Shown: positions 1 to 6,428, counted from the stretch's first letter. The stretch is 8,547 nt of DNA from Lachnospiraceae bacterium (GCA_017444545.1 JAFSWJ010000316.1:1-8547); one strand, 5' to 3'. The notes: generated from the letters alone by a model not told the origin. Translations and numbers: made by a program.

Positions 1-46
1 CGGTTCTCCTGTCTTGGTATTTCACGAGACAGGAGAACCGTCCCCC
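1..46. repeat. Inverted-repeat element, copy A (GGGGACGGTTCTC family)
   Basis: A perfect 14-bp inverted repeat (1-14 with 27-40) encloses a 12-nt loop. The right arm continues as GAACCGTCCCCC, so the left arm probably extends past the window edge as GGGGA. The arm core matches the repeats at 1702-1844, 3381-3428 and 6461-6562. The loop contains GGTATTTCACG, which resembles the interior of the 6461-6562 copy with 10 nt missing between two TTT runs. It lies 7 nt beyond the stop codon of the beta-helix gene, so its hairpin would form at the 3' end of that mRNA. No T-run is visible inside the window, so I do not call it a rho-independent terminator. Confidence 0.8.
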
Positions 47-53
47 GTTTTGC

Positions 54-1682
54 CTAAAACTCCATCATTCCTGCATTCTGCGGGATATAGACCTTTCCGC
101 CATTCTGTTCGTATACTCCGTTCATATCGATGGCGCCGTCACCCTGATGTATGGGACCGTACACGTAGACCGTTCCGCCGTTTACCAGTATGTCTCCGTT
201 GCTGTCGATGCCGTCTCCGCCTGCATGGATCTTTAATGTCCCGCCGTTTATGACAACACATCCGTCGATGTTTTCAAAGGTGCCGCGTCCGCCCATGCCC
301 TGTCCGGGCATCATGCCGTTTTGACCCTGCATGCGGTCAGGGCGCTGCATGAAGCCTTTTTGCATAATTCCGTTTTGACCCTGCATTTTTTCCGGTCTGT
401 TTGCCTGGCCCTGTATATCAAGGCGTCTTTCGCGTATCATGTTTCCTGACGGGGCGTCTGCTCCGGAAGGTCTTTGCATATCGCCGGGTCTTTGCATATC
501 GTCGGGTCTTTGCATGGGTGTGTCTGCATTTTCCGGCCGGTTCTGCGAGCCGGATCTGTTTTTATTATCTGTCCGGTTCTGCGAGGCTGATGTGTTTTTT
601 GCAGAGTCCTGTGTGGCTGCTGAGCCGGATTTTTTTGCAGTGCCCTGCGTGGATGCTGCGTTTGATCTTTCTGCTGAGTCCTGAGTGGCTGCCGCGTTTG
701 CGGATGCTGTTTTGTCGGTCACGTTTATGCCGTCGTCGTTTGAGGTTATGTCTATGGTTCCTCCGTTCTGTACGATGTTCAGGCTCTGGATGCCTTCATC
801 GCACCCCGTCACTGTCAGCTTCCCGTCATTCAGCACAAAGGCATATACGGATTTCACGCCCTTGCCTTCCTTTGATGAAAGCGTGATCTGTCCGCCGTCT
901 ATCACGACAAAGCCCTTTTCGGGGTCATCATCCTTTGAGGATTTGATGCAGTCATCTGTTGCATCAACGGTTATATTGCCGTCTGCGATCTGCACGGAAT
1001 CCTTTCCGGTGATGCCGTCATCCTCCGCCTTGATCCTGATGGTCCCGCCTGCGATCCCGATATCATCCTTTGAAGTGATGCCGTCCTTTGCGGCCGTGAT
1101 GTCAAGTGATCCGCTGCCGCCAAAGTAAATGTCCGTCTGTGAATCGATGGCAGCACTTTCCGCATCTGTGCAGGTCAGGGTGTTCTTTGTTCCGTTCTTC
1201 ATTATGACAAAGACGTTTTTCGCATCATTTACTTTGATGCAGGGACCGCTTTTTGATGTGATATCTGCGCCGTCGAGGACGAGGCGGATGTTTTCGCCGT
1301 TTTTATTATCAATGATGATACTGCCGTTTTGAAGGGTGCCTGTTATGTAATAAATTCCCTTTGCGCTTATGGTGACCGTGGATCCAGAGGCCTTTGCACC
1401 CGTGCCGTCAACTTTGACTGAGGTTTTGTTCAGCGTGATGACGGCGTCCGCATCCTTTTTGTCAATATCATCCTCATAGGCATTGTCCGGCAGATCTGCG
1501 GAAAGCTCCACGTTTACGCCCTTTGTGGTGGATGCGCCTTTCCCGCCGTTTCCGGTAAACTCCACCAGCTCCCCGGTACTATCTGTTTCTGCCGATCCCT
1601 TTTTTCCGCTTTTTGCAAACCCCGTCAAAAGCGAGGCCGCAAGCACAACAGTTAATACGATTGCAAAAATTTTCTTCTTCAT
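54..1682 (-). CDS. Secreted carbohydrate-binding beta-helix protein, Cthe_2159 family (PF14262/DUF4353-like)
   Basis: The product is 542 aa. Residues 1-24 are a signal peptide: KKK, a hydrophobic core, then LLTGFA. A right-handed beta-helix follows (about 78-322 and 471-535). It shows repeated turns with the pattern DG/C-I-x-S/G at KDGITS 199, DDGITG 221, DDCIKS 243, DEGIQS 295, DDGINV 316 and GDGIDS 489, mostly one per 21-22 residues. Such acidic turns fit calcium binding. The family prototype, Cthe_2159, binds acidic polysaccharide; the ligand here is unknown. Residues 323-470 are a low-complexity insert rich in Q, N, R, P and M that splits the helix. The start at 1682 is chosen because AAAGGAG sits 5 nt upstream; the in-frame ATG at 1697 has no ribosome site. 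The LLTG-F sequence resembles a lipobox with Cys replaced by Phe, so cleavage by signal peptidase I is likelier than lipidation. It is the last gene after the polymerase and DUF4956 genes. Confidence 0.85.
   Translation of the reverse strand: MKKKIFAIVLTVVLAASLLTGFAKSGKKGSAETDSTGELVEFTGNGGKGASTTKGVNVELSADLPDNAYEDDIDKKDADAVITLNKTSVKVDGTGAKASGSTVTISAKGIYYITGTLQNGSIIIDNKNGENIRLVLDGADITSKSGPCIKVNDAKNVFVIMKNGTKNTLTCTDAESAAIDSQTDIYFGGSGSLDITAAKDGITSKDDIGIAGGTIRIKAEDDGITGKDSVQIADGNITVDATDDCIKSSKDDDPEKGFVVIDGGQITLSSKEGKGVKSVYAFVLNDGKLTVTGCDEGIQSLNIVQNGGTIDITSNDDGINVTDKTASANAAATQDSAERSNAASTQGTAKKSGSAATQDSAKNTSASQNRTDNKNRSGSQNRPENADTPMQRPDDMQRPGDMQRPSGADAPSGNMIRERRLDIQGQANRPEKMQGQNGIMQKGFMQRPDRMQGQNGMMPGQGMGGRGTFENIDGCVVINGGTLKIHAGGDGIDSNGDILVNGGTVYVYGPIHQGDGAIDMNGVYEQNGGKVYIPQNAGMMEF
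469..511 (-). repeat. 18-bp tandem repeat inside the beta-helix gene
   Basis: Two 18-bp units (469-486 and 487-504) differ at one base and are followed by a partial third unit. On the coding strand they encode the six-residue repeat MQRP-D/G-D around residues 390-405. Near-identity at DNA level suggests recent slippage expansion within the low-complexity insert. Further, more diverged MQRP, MQGQNG and ATQDSA units occur on either side (273-716). Confidence 0.75.
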
Positions 1683-1687
1683 ATTGT

Positions 1688-1694
1688 CTCCTTT
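1688..1694 (-). promoter_or_regulatory. Ribosome-binding site that fixes the beta-helix protein start
   Basis: AAAGGAG on the minus strand lies 5 nt before the ATG at 1682. It shows that translation starts at MKKKIF and not at the in-frame ATG five codons upstream. It is directly followed on its 5' side by the repeat array at 1702-1844. Confidence 0.8.
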
Positions 1695-1701
1695 CATTTT
1701 T

Positions 1702-1844
1702 TGAATCAGGGGGACGGTTCTGAATCAGGGGGACGGTTCTGTGTTACATCAGTATTTATCAGCGTTTCACAGGTTTTTCCCCATCCTGCGTCACAGAGAA
1801 CCGTCCCTGTGATACGCTTTCTGTCACAGAGAACCGTCCCCTGT
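1702..1844. repeat. Compound inverted-repeat array, copy B
   Basis: On the plus strand two identical 19-nt left arms stand in tandem (1702-1720 and 1721-1739, each ending GGGGGACGGTTC). A 51-nt interior follows, then two right arms TCACAGAGAACCGTCCC (1791-1807 and 1824-1840), 33 nt apart. The arms are inverted relative to each other, although the inner left arm reads GTTCTGTG where the right arm predicts GTTCTCTGTG. The interior segment 1744-1773 matches 6477-6506 with four transitions in 30 nt. The array fills the whole gap between the DUF4956 and beta-helix genes, and its right end lies inside the DUF4956 reading frame. It could form alternative hairpins in the read-through transcript. Confidence 0.85.
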
Positions 1845-2498
1845 TTCGCTTACTCTGCCGCACACGATGGTCAGGTTTCCGTTACGGGTGCGCAGCTCGT
1901 CGATGAATTCTTTTTCGGCTCTGGCATCATTCAGCCTGATCCTGTAGGACAGGTCGTACATGCTTCCCATGTTCGTGGTCTTCACCTTCAAAAGCTCGCT
2001 CTTTTTCGTGTATTTTGCAAATATATCATCGAAGATCCCTGTATAATCAAGACTTTCCGGGATAGTGATCTTCAGATCCTTTTCGGCACTGCCTGCATTT
2101 CCGAAGCCCCCGCTTTCAAGCAGCAGCAGGATGAGACAGGCAATGAGGGTAAACAACGCCGCAAACCCCACATAACCTGTGCCTGTTGCAACTCCGGCAG
2201 CCATGGCAAGAAAAATACCCATGATCTCCCTTGAGGTGCCGGGCATTGAACGGAACCGTACGAGGGAAAAGGCCCCCATGACACCGACTGCCGTGCCAAG
2301 ATTTCCGTTTACCAGCATAATCACCGCCTCAACTATCATCGGCATCAGCACCAGAGTGATGAGGTAGGATTTCGATGAATTCGCATTTTTCATGAAAACA
2401 AGGGCTATGACAAGTCCGAGTATGAGCGATGCACCGGTGCATATGAGGGCGGTTTCAACGCTCAGGGTTCCGCTTTCGGCAAGTATCGTATCAAACAT
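1824..2498 (-). CDS. DUF4956 family integral membrane protein
   Basis: The product is 224 aa. Hydrophobic segments at about 15-36, 44-63 and 92-127 (probably two spans with a GTGYVG turn) indicate three to four membrane passes. The family's conserved loop GAFSLVRFRSMPGTSREI is at 75-91, and the soluble C-terminal half has DLKITIPESLDYTGIFDDIF at 141-160 and a ferredoxin-like pattern ending in NLTIVCGR. The start is at 2498: AAGGAG lies 8 nt upstream, whereas the longer frame to 2549 runs back into the polymerase gene. The molecular function of DUF4956 is not established. Genes for it are repeatedly found beside VTC-domain polymerases, as here with a 19-nt gap, which suggests a membrane partner or conduit for that enzyme. 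The last residues (SETGDGSL) and the stop codon come from the repeat array. Confidence 0.88.
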   Translation of the reverse strand: MFDTILAESGTLSVETALICTGASLILGLVIALVFMKNANSSKSYLITLVLMPMIVEAVIMLVNGNLGTAVGVMGAFSLVRFRSMPGTSREIMGIFLAMAAGVATGTGYVGFAALFTLIACLILLLLESGGFGNAGSAEKDLKITIPESLDYTGIFDDIFAKYTKKSELLKVKTTNMGSMYDLSYRIRLNDARAEKEFIDELRTRNGNLTIVCGRVSETGDGSL

Positions 2499-2506
2499 AG
2501 TGTTTT

Positions 2507-2512
2507 CTCCTT
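2507..2512 (-). promoter_or_regulatory. Ribosome-binding site of the DUF4956 gene
   Basis: AAGGAG starts 6 nt after the stop codon of the polymerase gene and lies 8 nt before ATG 2498. It decides the start and shows that the two genes are translated from one mRNA. Confidence 0.8.
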
Positions 2513-2517
2513 TTTTA

Positions 2518-3309
2518 TCAGATTGCGACCGGCCGGGCGGGCATTTCAAATGCAGTCATACCGGCGGTACGGACTTTGGTTACGTTCATGTAATCAGTAA
2601 TGGGCACGTTTTTGTAGGTTTTCTGATAGACGGATCCGTATTTTGAAAATGAAGCCGGATAGATGGAAAGCCGGTCAAGGATCTCTGTAAGCCACAGGGG
2701 ATATGCGCCTGCTGCCTTGATCTCCATCAGGATATTCTCGCCGCCGTCATAGAGCAGACCCGTGTCACCTTTTCGAAGGTCGCATCCGGTCTGTCTGTAG
2801 CGCAGGTTCCTGTCAAAGGTGATGCGAAGGGAAGGGTCCTCCTTTGAATAGGTCGCTATCCTGTCATAGCCTATGAAAAATTTCGGCTCCGGATCGTAGA
2901 AACTCATGAAATGATCGATCTCACGGCCAATCTGCTCATTTTTTACAGCCTCGGGCTTCCTGCCTTCCTTCCAGCCCGTTGTCAGATAATCAAAGGCCTC
3001 AGCGTAGGGCATCGTTATCCTGCGCTTGTAAACTATCCCGCCGTATTTCTTTTTGATCTCGATGAAGGCCGGGGTGTCGTCCTCTGGGATGCCGTAGGTG
3101 CGAAGCCTCAGTTTTTCCTTGTAGGCGGGTTTTTCTATCGAACGCCGCACCAGCTCGTAGGTATCGTTGTCAAAATAGATGTTGAGGATCTTTGAGTCGC
3201 CGTACTCATCCATCTTTATCCGGGTGCCTGCGGCGACACAGAAATCCGCGTATTTTTTTCTGTCAAGGAGATATTTTGTTTCTATCCTTTCGAAACAGTT
3301 TTCGCTCAT
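2518..3309 (-). CDS. VTC-domain polyphosphate polymerase
   Basis: The product is 263 aa, essentially one VTC catalytic domain of the tunnel fold (related to CYTH/triphosphatase enzymes); the yeast homologue Vtc4 makes polyphosphate from ATP. The signature residues can be read in order: ERIETKY (7-13), KEKLRLR (64-70), FIEIKKK (82-88), YKRR (94-97), YDR (148-150), LRITFDR (161-167), LMEIK (194-198) and FSKY (221-224). These basic strands and the acidic metal-binding residues are intact, so the enzyme should be active. There is no signal peptide or membrane segment, so it probably acts at the inner face of the membrane with its DUF4956 neighbour. The start at 3309 has GGAGG 10 nt upstream, inside an inverted repeat. 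Family assignment is firm; substrate and product in bacteria are inferred from the yeast enzyme. Confidence 0.9.
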   Translation of the reverse strand: MSENCFERIETKYLLDRKKYADFCVAAGTRIKMDEYGDSKILNIYFDNDTYELVRRSIEKPAYKEKLRLRTYGIPEDDTPAFIEIKKKYGGIVYKRRITMPYAEAFDYLTTGWKEGRKPEAVKNEQIGREIDHFMSFYDPEPKFFIGYDRIATYSKEDPSLRITFDRNLRYRQTGCDLRKGDTGLLYDGGENILMEIKAAGAYPLWLTEILDRLSIYPASFSKYGSVYQKTYKNVPITDYMNVTKVRTAGMTAFEMPARPVAI

Positions 3310-3312
3310 AAA

Positions 3313-3349
3313 AAAATGACCTCCGTTTTTATTATCCTGAGGTCATTTT
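3313..3349 (-). promoter_or_regulatory. Inverted repeat covering the ribosome site of the polymerase gene
   Basis: A perfect 11-bp inverted repeat (AAAATGACCTC at 3313-3323, GAGGTCATTTT at 3339-3349) has a 15-nt loop. In the minus-strand transcript the 3' arm contains four of the five bases of the GGAGG Shine-Dalgarno (3320-3324), and a run of seven U (3310-3316) overlaps the arm's end and runs up to the AUG. The hairpin could block translation, act as a leader terminator, or be a protein operator in DNA. I cannot tell these apart from sequence. Confidence 0.6.
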
Positions 3350-3380
3350 ATATTTCGATTGAGTTCAAAAAATGTTCTGT

Positions 3381-3428
3381 CTGTGAAAAAAATGTGTCCG
3401 GCGTAACAGAGAACCGTCCCTCTGAAAC
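3381..3428 (-). repeat. Half element, copy C (solo arm)
   Basis: On the minus strand GGGACGGTTCTCTGTTACGC is the left arm and start of the interior of the element seen whole at 6461-6562. What follows (CCGG, a T-run, TTTCACAG) is a degraded interior, and no right arm is present. It starts 9 nt beyond the stop codon of the diguanylate cyclase gene. The gap 3310-3429 otherwise holds only the inverted repeat near the polymerase start; I see no convincing -35/-10 pair in it. Confidence 0.65.
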
Positions 3429-3429
3429 A

Positions 3430-5448
3430 TTACAGTTCTCCCTTGAGTTTGCGCTTGTCTTCATACATCAGCTGGTCTGCTCTTTCAAAGATGTCTTTGA
3501 CATCCGTGTCGCCTGAGGGGTCAAATTCCGACATCCCGACAGCGATGACCGGACCGTCGTGTTTGTCGCGGTTTGACATCGACACCTCCCGCAGCCTTGC
3601 CACGAGGTCCTTTCTGAAGGAGTAGTCCTCACCGCGAAGCAATATAGCAAATTCGTCGCCGCCGATACGGAAAACGGGACTGTGGTCAAATATCCTGCAG
3701 AGCAGATCCGCAGAGACTTTGATGTATTCGTCGCCTGCCTTGTGGCCCTCGGTATCGTTTTTCTTTTTCAGGTTGTTGAGGTCGCAGACAGCGATGGCAA
3801 AGGGAAGGTAGGTCATGCCGTTATTGATGTTTTCCTGGATGGACTGTTCAAGCTCCGAAAAGGCGGTCTTGTTTCGGGTGCCCGTCAGTTCATCCCGTCT
3901 TGCAAGCTCCTTTTCGGTGTTCAGGGCCTTCAGGTGCTCCTTTTCTTTGATCACCTCATCCTCTATGTTCTCCACTCCGATGATCACATGCCGGTCATCA
4001 CTTGATTTTCTGGCCGTGAGCCTGGTGTGGCGGGTCTGGCCGCCAACGATGAGACGGTATTTCAGCTCAAACTGCTTCTTTTCGCCAAGGGTCGTGAGCA
4101 TGTAGTCCCTGTTCAGCACGGACAGGATCCTGTCCCTGTCCTGAGGGTGGACCAGGATGGCGGTATTCTTTGTCACTTCGCCAAAGAAATCAGTTCCCGT
4201 ATCGTTTACCTTGAGCTCGCCGTAAAAGTTTCTGGAGGTGTAACCGGCATATTCGCCGCTCTCAGGATCCACATAATAGATGACATCATAGTTCGAGGCC
4301 AGGCTTTCGGCTATCTGGGTGTAAGTGATGGTGTCCTTTTGTTTTTCTAGCAGGGCGCTTTCTGCGGTTATGGTCTCATGAATATCCTTGTCGCACAGCA
4401 CAAAATGCTTTTCATCTTCGGAAAGCATCACCACAAACCGGTAATACCTGGCTTTATCACCAGCCATGATCCTGTACTTGTAGGAATAGGACCTGCGGCC
4501 TTCAAGATTTCTTTGCATGGTCTCCCTGTAGTACATGCTTTCCGCAAAGGCACGGTCATCAGGGTGAACGAATCTTCTGACGTTTTTGCGGGTCTCCTCA
4601 TAGAAATCCCGGCCTTCTTCCGGAACGTCCAGGGCTTTGTAGGATTCGCTGGTCGATATCTCAAGATACTTTCCTGTTTCGATATTTATATAATAGATCG
4701 CGTCATAATCCGTAGCGAGGCTCTGGGCAACCTGGTTGTATATTTCCCTGTCTTTTTTTGCCGCTTCAGTGATCTTTACCTGTTCATTTTTTTCATCCTG
4801 CTCCACAAACACATGGAGCAGGCAGTTTGCAAAAAGGCATCCTATGGTATAAAGGGGAGCGAGAGGGTAATAATTCTGCAGCAGGATCAGAACCGCCATG
4901 ACCGTGCCTGAGGCACCTACAGCCATGTAGCGTATCCTTTCCCTTCCCTCGCTTTTTTGTGAAACAAAGAAGGAGTATACCGAGATAACGGTAAACAGCA
5001 TCAGCTGGAGGATGATGAAGACATATCTTCCTAAACGCGGCTCATAAACCGTATCCTCCGAAAAATAAAAGATGATCGGGTAAAAGATATTTATTATCAG
5101 ACCGATGGTCAGAATGATAAAAATGATCCATCCTGCAGCCACAAAGGATTTGGCACGCAGGCGTTTTTTGTCGAGAAATGCAGCCACATATCTTGTCCAA
5201 AGGAGGACAGACAGGCCCATGAGCAGGAAAAAGATCGTGGTATCCGCGTAGGCGAGCGGCCGGATCTTCAGATCCACCAGAAATCCCCACAGACAGTCGG
5301 TGATATAGAAAAGGAGCAGGGCATTCAGAAACTGCCTGTACCGGTAACGCGCCGTTGAAGACTCTTTCTTTTTTCCGTTTTTCAATACATCATAGTTCAA
5401 AATGAGATGATGTATGACTGCCAGTATACAAAAACTTGAGTAGTACAT
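3430..5448 (-). CDS. Membrane-bound diguanylate cyclase with tandem PAS domains
   Basis: The product is 672 aa. Six to seven hydrophobic segments occupy residues 1-215 (for example 41-58, 70-92, 101-122, 142-162, 173-195 and 199-215). Two PAS-like domains (about 236-353 and 376-492) are clear duplicates, 139 residues apart. A GGDEF domain follows (about 510-670) with RRDELTGTRN, VCDLNNLKKKND (metal-binding Asp) and the intact motif RIGGDEF at 594-600, so it should convert 2 GTP to c-di-GMP. An RIFD at 585-588 lies 7 residues before GG instead of the usual 5, so it is probably not a product-inhibition site. No EAL or HD-GYP domain is present. The start at 5448 gives the usual MYYSSF opening and has GAGGG 10 nt upstream. 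Longer in-frame starts (5514, 5637) lie in a repeat or inside purC. The ligand sensed is unknown. It may regulate the envelope genes downstream. Confidence 0.9.
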   Translation of the reverse strand: MYYSSFCILAVIHHLILNYDVLKNGKKKESSTARYRYRQFLNALLLFYITDCLWGFLVDLKIRPLAYADTTIFFLLMGLSVLLWTRYVAAFLDKKRLRAKSFVAAGWIIFIILTIGLIINIFYPIIFYFSEDTVYEPRLGRYVFIILQLMLFTVISVYSFFVSQKSEGRERIRYMAVGASGTVMAVLILLQNYYPLAPLYTIGCLFANCLLHVFVEQDEKNEQVKITEAAKKDREIYNQVAQSLATDYDAIYYINIETGKYLEISTSESYKALDVPEEGRDFYEETRKNVRRFVHPDDRAFAESMYYRETMQRNLEGRRSYSYKYRIMAGDKARYYRFVVMLSEDEKHFVLCDKDIHETITAESALLEKQKDTITYTQIAESLASNYDVIYYVDPESGEYAGYTSRNFYGELKVNDTGTDFFGEVTKNTAILVHPQDRDRILSVLNRDYMLTTLGEKKQFELKYRLIVGGQTRHTRLTARKSSDDRHVIIGVENIEDEVIKEKEHLKALNTEKELARRDELTGTRNKTAFSELEQSIQENINNGMTYLPFAIAVCDLNNLKKKNDTEGHKAGDEYIKVSADLLCRIFDHSPVFRIGGDEFAILLRGEDYSFRKDLVARLREVSMSNRDKHDGPVIAVGMSEFDPSGDTDVKDIFERADQLMYEDKRKLKGEL

Positions 5449-5470
5449 TTTTCCTATACCCTCACTAAAG

Positions 5471-5513
5471 TGGGACAGGGGACGTATCTGTGTCCCATCC
5501 ATCCCCTGTCCCA
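5471..5513. repeat. Inverted-repeat element, copy D (variant subfamily)
   Basis: A perfect 12-bp inverted repeat (TGGGACAGGGGA at 5471-5482, TCCCCTGTCCCA at 5502-5513) encloses a 19-nt loop. Its inner part AGGGGACGTATCTGTGT parallels AGGGGACGGTTCTCTGT of the other copies, so I place it as a sister type. It lies 8 nt after the purC stop codon and just before the ribosome site of the diguanylate cyclase gene. No T-run follows on the minus strand, so it is not a standard terminator. Confidence 0.75.
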
Positions 5514-5521
5514 TCTTTGTG

Positions 5522-6385
5522 TCAATCAGTGGTAAGCTTTTTAAAGGCTTCCCTGTATTTTTCCACAGTTTTTTCGATGACATCCCCGGGCAGGCTGTAG
5601 TCGCTGTCGGGGTTGCTTTTGAGATAATCCCTGACATACTGCTTGTCGTAGGAGGGCTGGCTTTTGCCGCTTACGTAGCCTTCAAGAGGCCAGAAACGCG
5701 AGCTGTCGGGAGTGAGCATCTCGTCTGCAAGGATCACCTCGCCCTTTTCGTCAAGTCCGAACTCGAATTTCGTATCTGCTATAATAATGCCCTTTGACAG
5801 CGCGTATTCGGCGCATTTTTTGTAGAGGGCAATAGTGCAGTCCCTGATCTTTCCGGCGTATTCCCTGCCTTTGCCGGGAAACTCTTTTTCGATCACGTCT
5901 ATGCTTTGTTCAAAGGAGATGTTTTCGTCATGCTCGCCAAGCTCGGCTTTGGTGGAAGGAGTGTATATGGGCTCGGGGAGCTTGTCGGATTCCTTCAGAC
6001 CTTCGGGAAGGGTGATGCCGCAGACCTTTCCCGTCTTTTGATATGAAGCCCAGCCGGAGCCGGTGATATAACCGCGCACTATGCATTCGATGGGAAGCAT
6101 GGTGAGTTTTTTGCAGAGCATGCTGCGGCCTCTGAAGGCATCGTTCCTGAAAAATTCAGGCATATCGTTTACATCGGTGGAGACCATGTGATCCTTTACG
6201 ATATCCTTTGTGAGAGTGAACCAGAAGGCCGACATCTGAGTGAGTATCGTGCCCTTGCCCGGTATCTCGTTTTTCAGTATATGATCGAAGGCCGAGATCC
6301 TGTCCGTTGCCACGATCACAAGATTCTCTCCTGTGTCATAAACCTCCCTGACTTTTCCTTCCTTAAACGGTTTATATTCCTGCAT
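5522..6385 (-). CDS. purC: Phosphoribosylaminoimidazole-succinocarboxamide synthase (SAICAR synthetase)
   Basis: The product is 287 aa, a complete member of the longer PurC class (about 290-300 aa). The enzyme joins CAIR and L-aspartate using ATP to make SAICAR in cytosolic de novo purine synthesis. Visible family motifs are EGKVREVYD (9-17, nucleotide binding), ATDRISAFD (26-34), ECIVRGYITGSGW (100-112), GEHDENISF (150-158), IADTKFEFG (202-210) and LADEMLTPDSSRFW (219-232). The start at 6385 has AAGGAG 9 nt upstream. No other purine gene is in the window and no purine riboswitch is seen in the short leader. It is followed by the diguanylate cyclase gene after 73 nt containing repeat D. The link to that gene is probably positional only. 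Confidence 0.96.
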   Translation of the reverse strand: MQEYKPFKEGKVREVYDTGENLVIVATDRISAFDHILKNEIPGKGTILTQMSAFWFTLTKDIVKDHMVSTDVNDMPEFFRNDAFRGRSMLCKKLTMLPIECIVRGYITGSGWASYQKTGKVCGITLPEGLKESDKLPEPIYTPSTKAELGEHDENISFEQSIDVIEKEFPGKGREYAGKIRDCTIALYKKCAEYALSKGIIIADTKFEFGLDEKGEVILADEMLTPDSSRFWPLEGYVSGKSQPSYDKQYVRDYLKSNPDSDYSLPGDVIEKTVEKYREAFKKLTTD

Positions 6386-6428
6386 ATCGTATCTCTCCTT
6401 GTTTATTATAATAATAGAAACATCTACT

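Noticed and set aside
401..1332. Several plus-strand open frames opposite the beta-helix gene
   Set aside because: They are rich in Cys, Arg, Ser, Phe and Pro with no family resemblance, overlap the well-supported minus-strand gene, and arise from its repetitive codons.
1702..1844. CRISPR-like array from the direct repeats in copy B
   Set aside because: Only two copies of each arm, irregular periods (19 and 33 nt), arms inverted to each other, and no cas genes.
3310..3429. c-di-GMP riboswitch between the diguanylate cyclase and polymerase genes
   Set aside because: The gap is taken up by a half repeat and a simple 11-bp hairpin, and I see no conserved c-di-GMP aptamer elements.
5471..5513. 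Repeat D as a rho-independent terminator of purC
   Set aside because: The stem is strong but no T-run follows it on the minus strand.
5449..5637. Longer N-terminus for the diguanylate cyclase (start at 5637, 5514 or 5502)
   Set aside because: The extension would be translated from the purC 3' end and repeat D, is basic and without family likeness, and the ATG at 5448 has a better ribosome site and the usual MYYSSF opening.
6405..6410. TATAAT on the minus strand as the purC -10 box
   Set aside because: Transcription would start near 6398, inside the ribosome-binding site, and no -35 box lies at the right distance.
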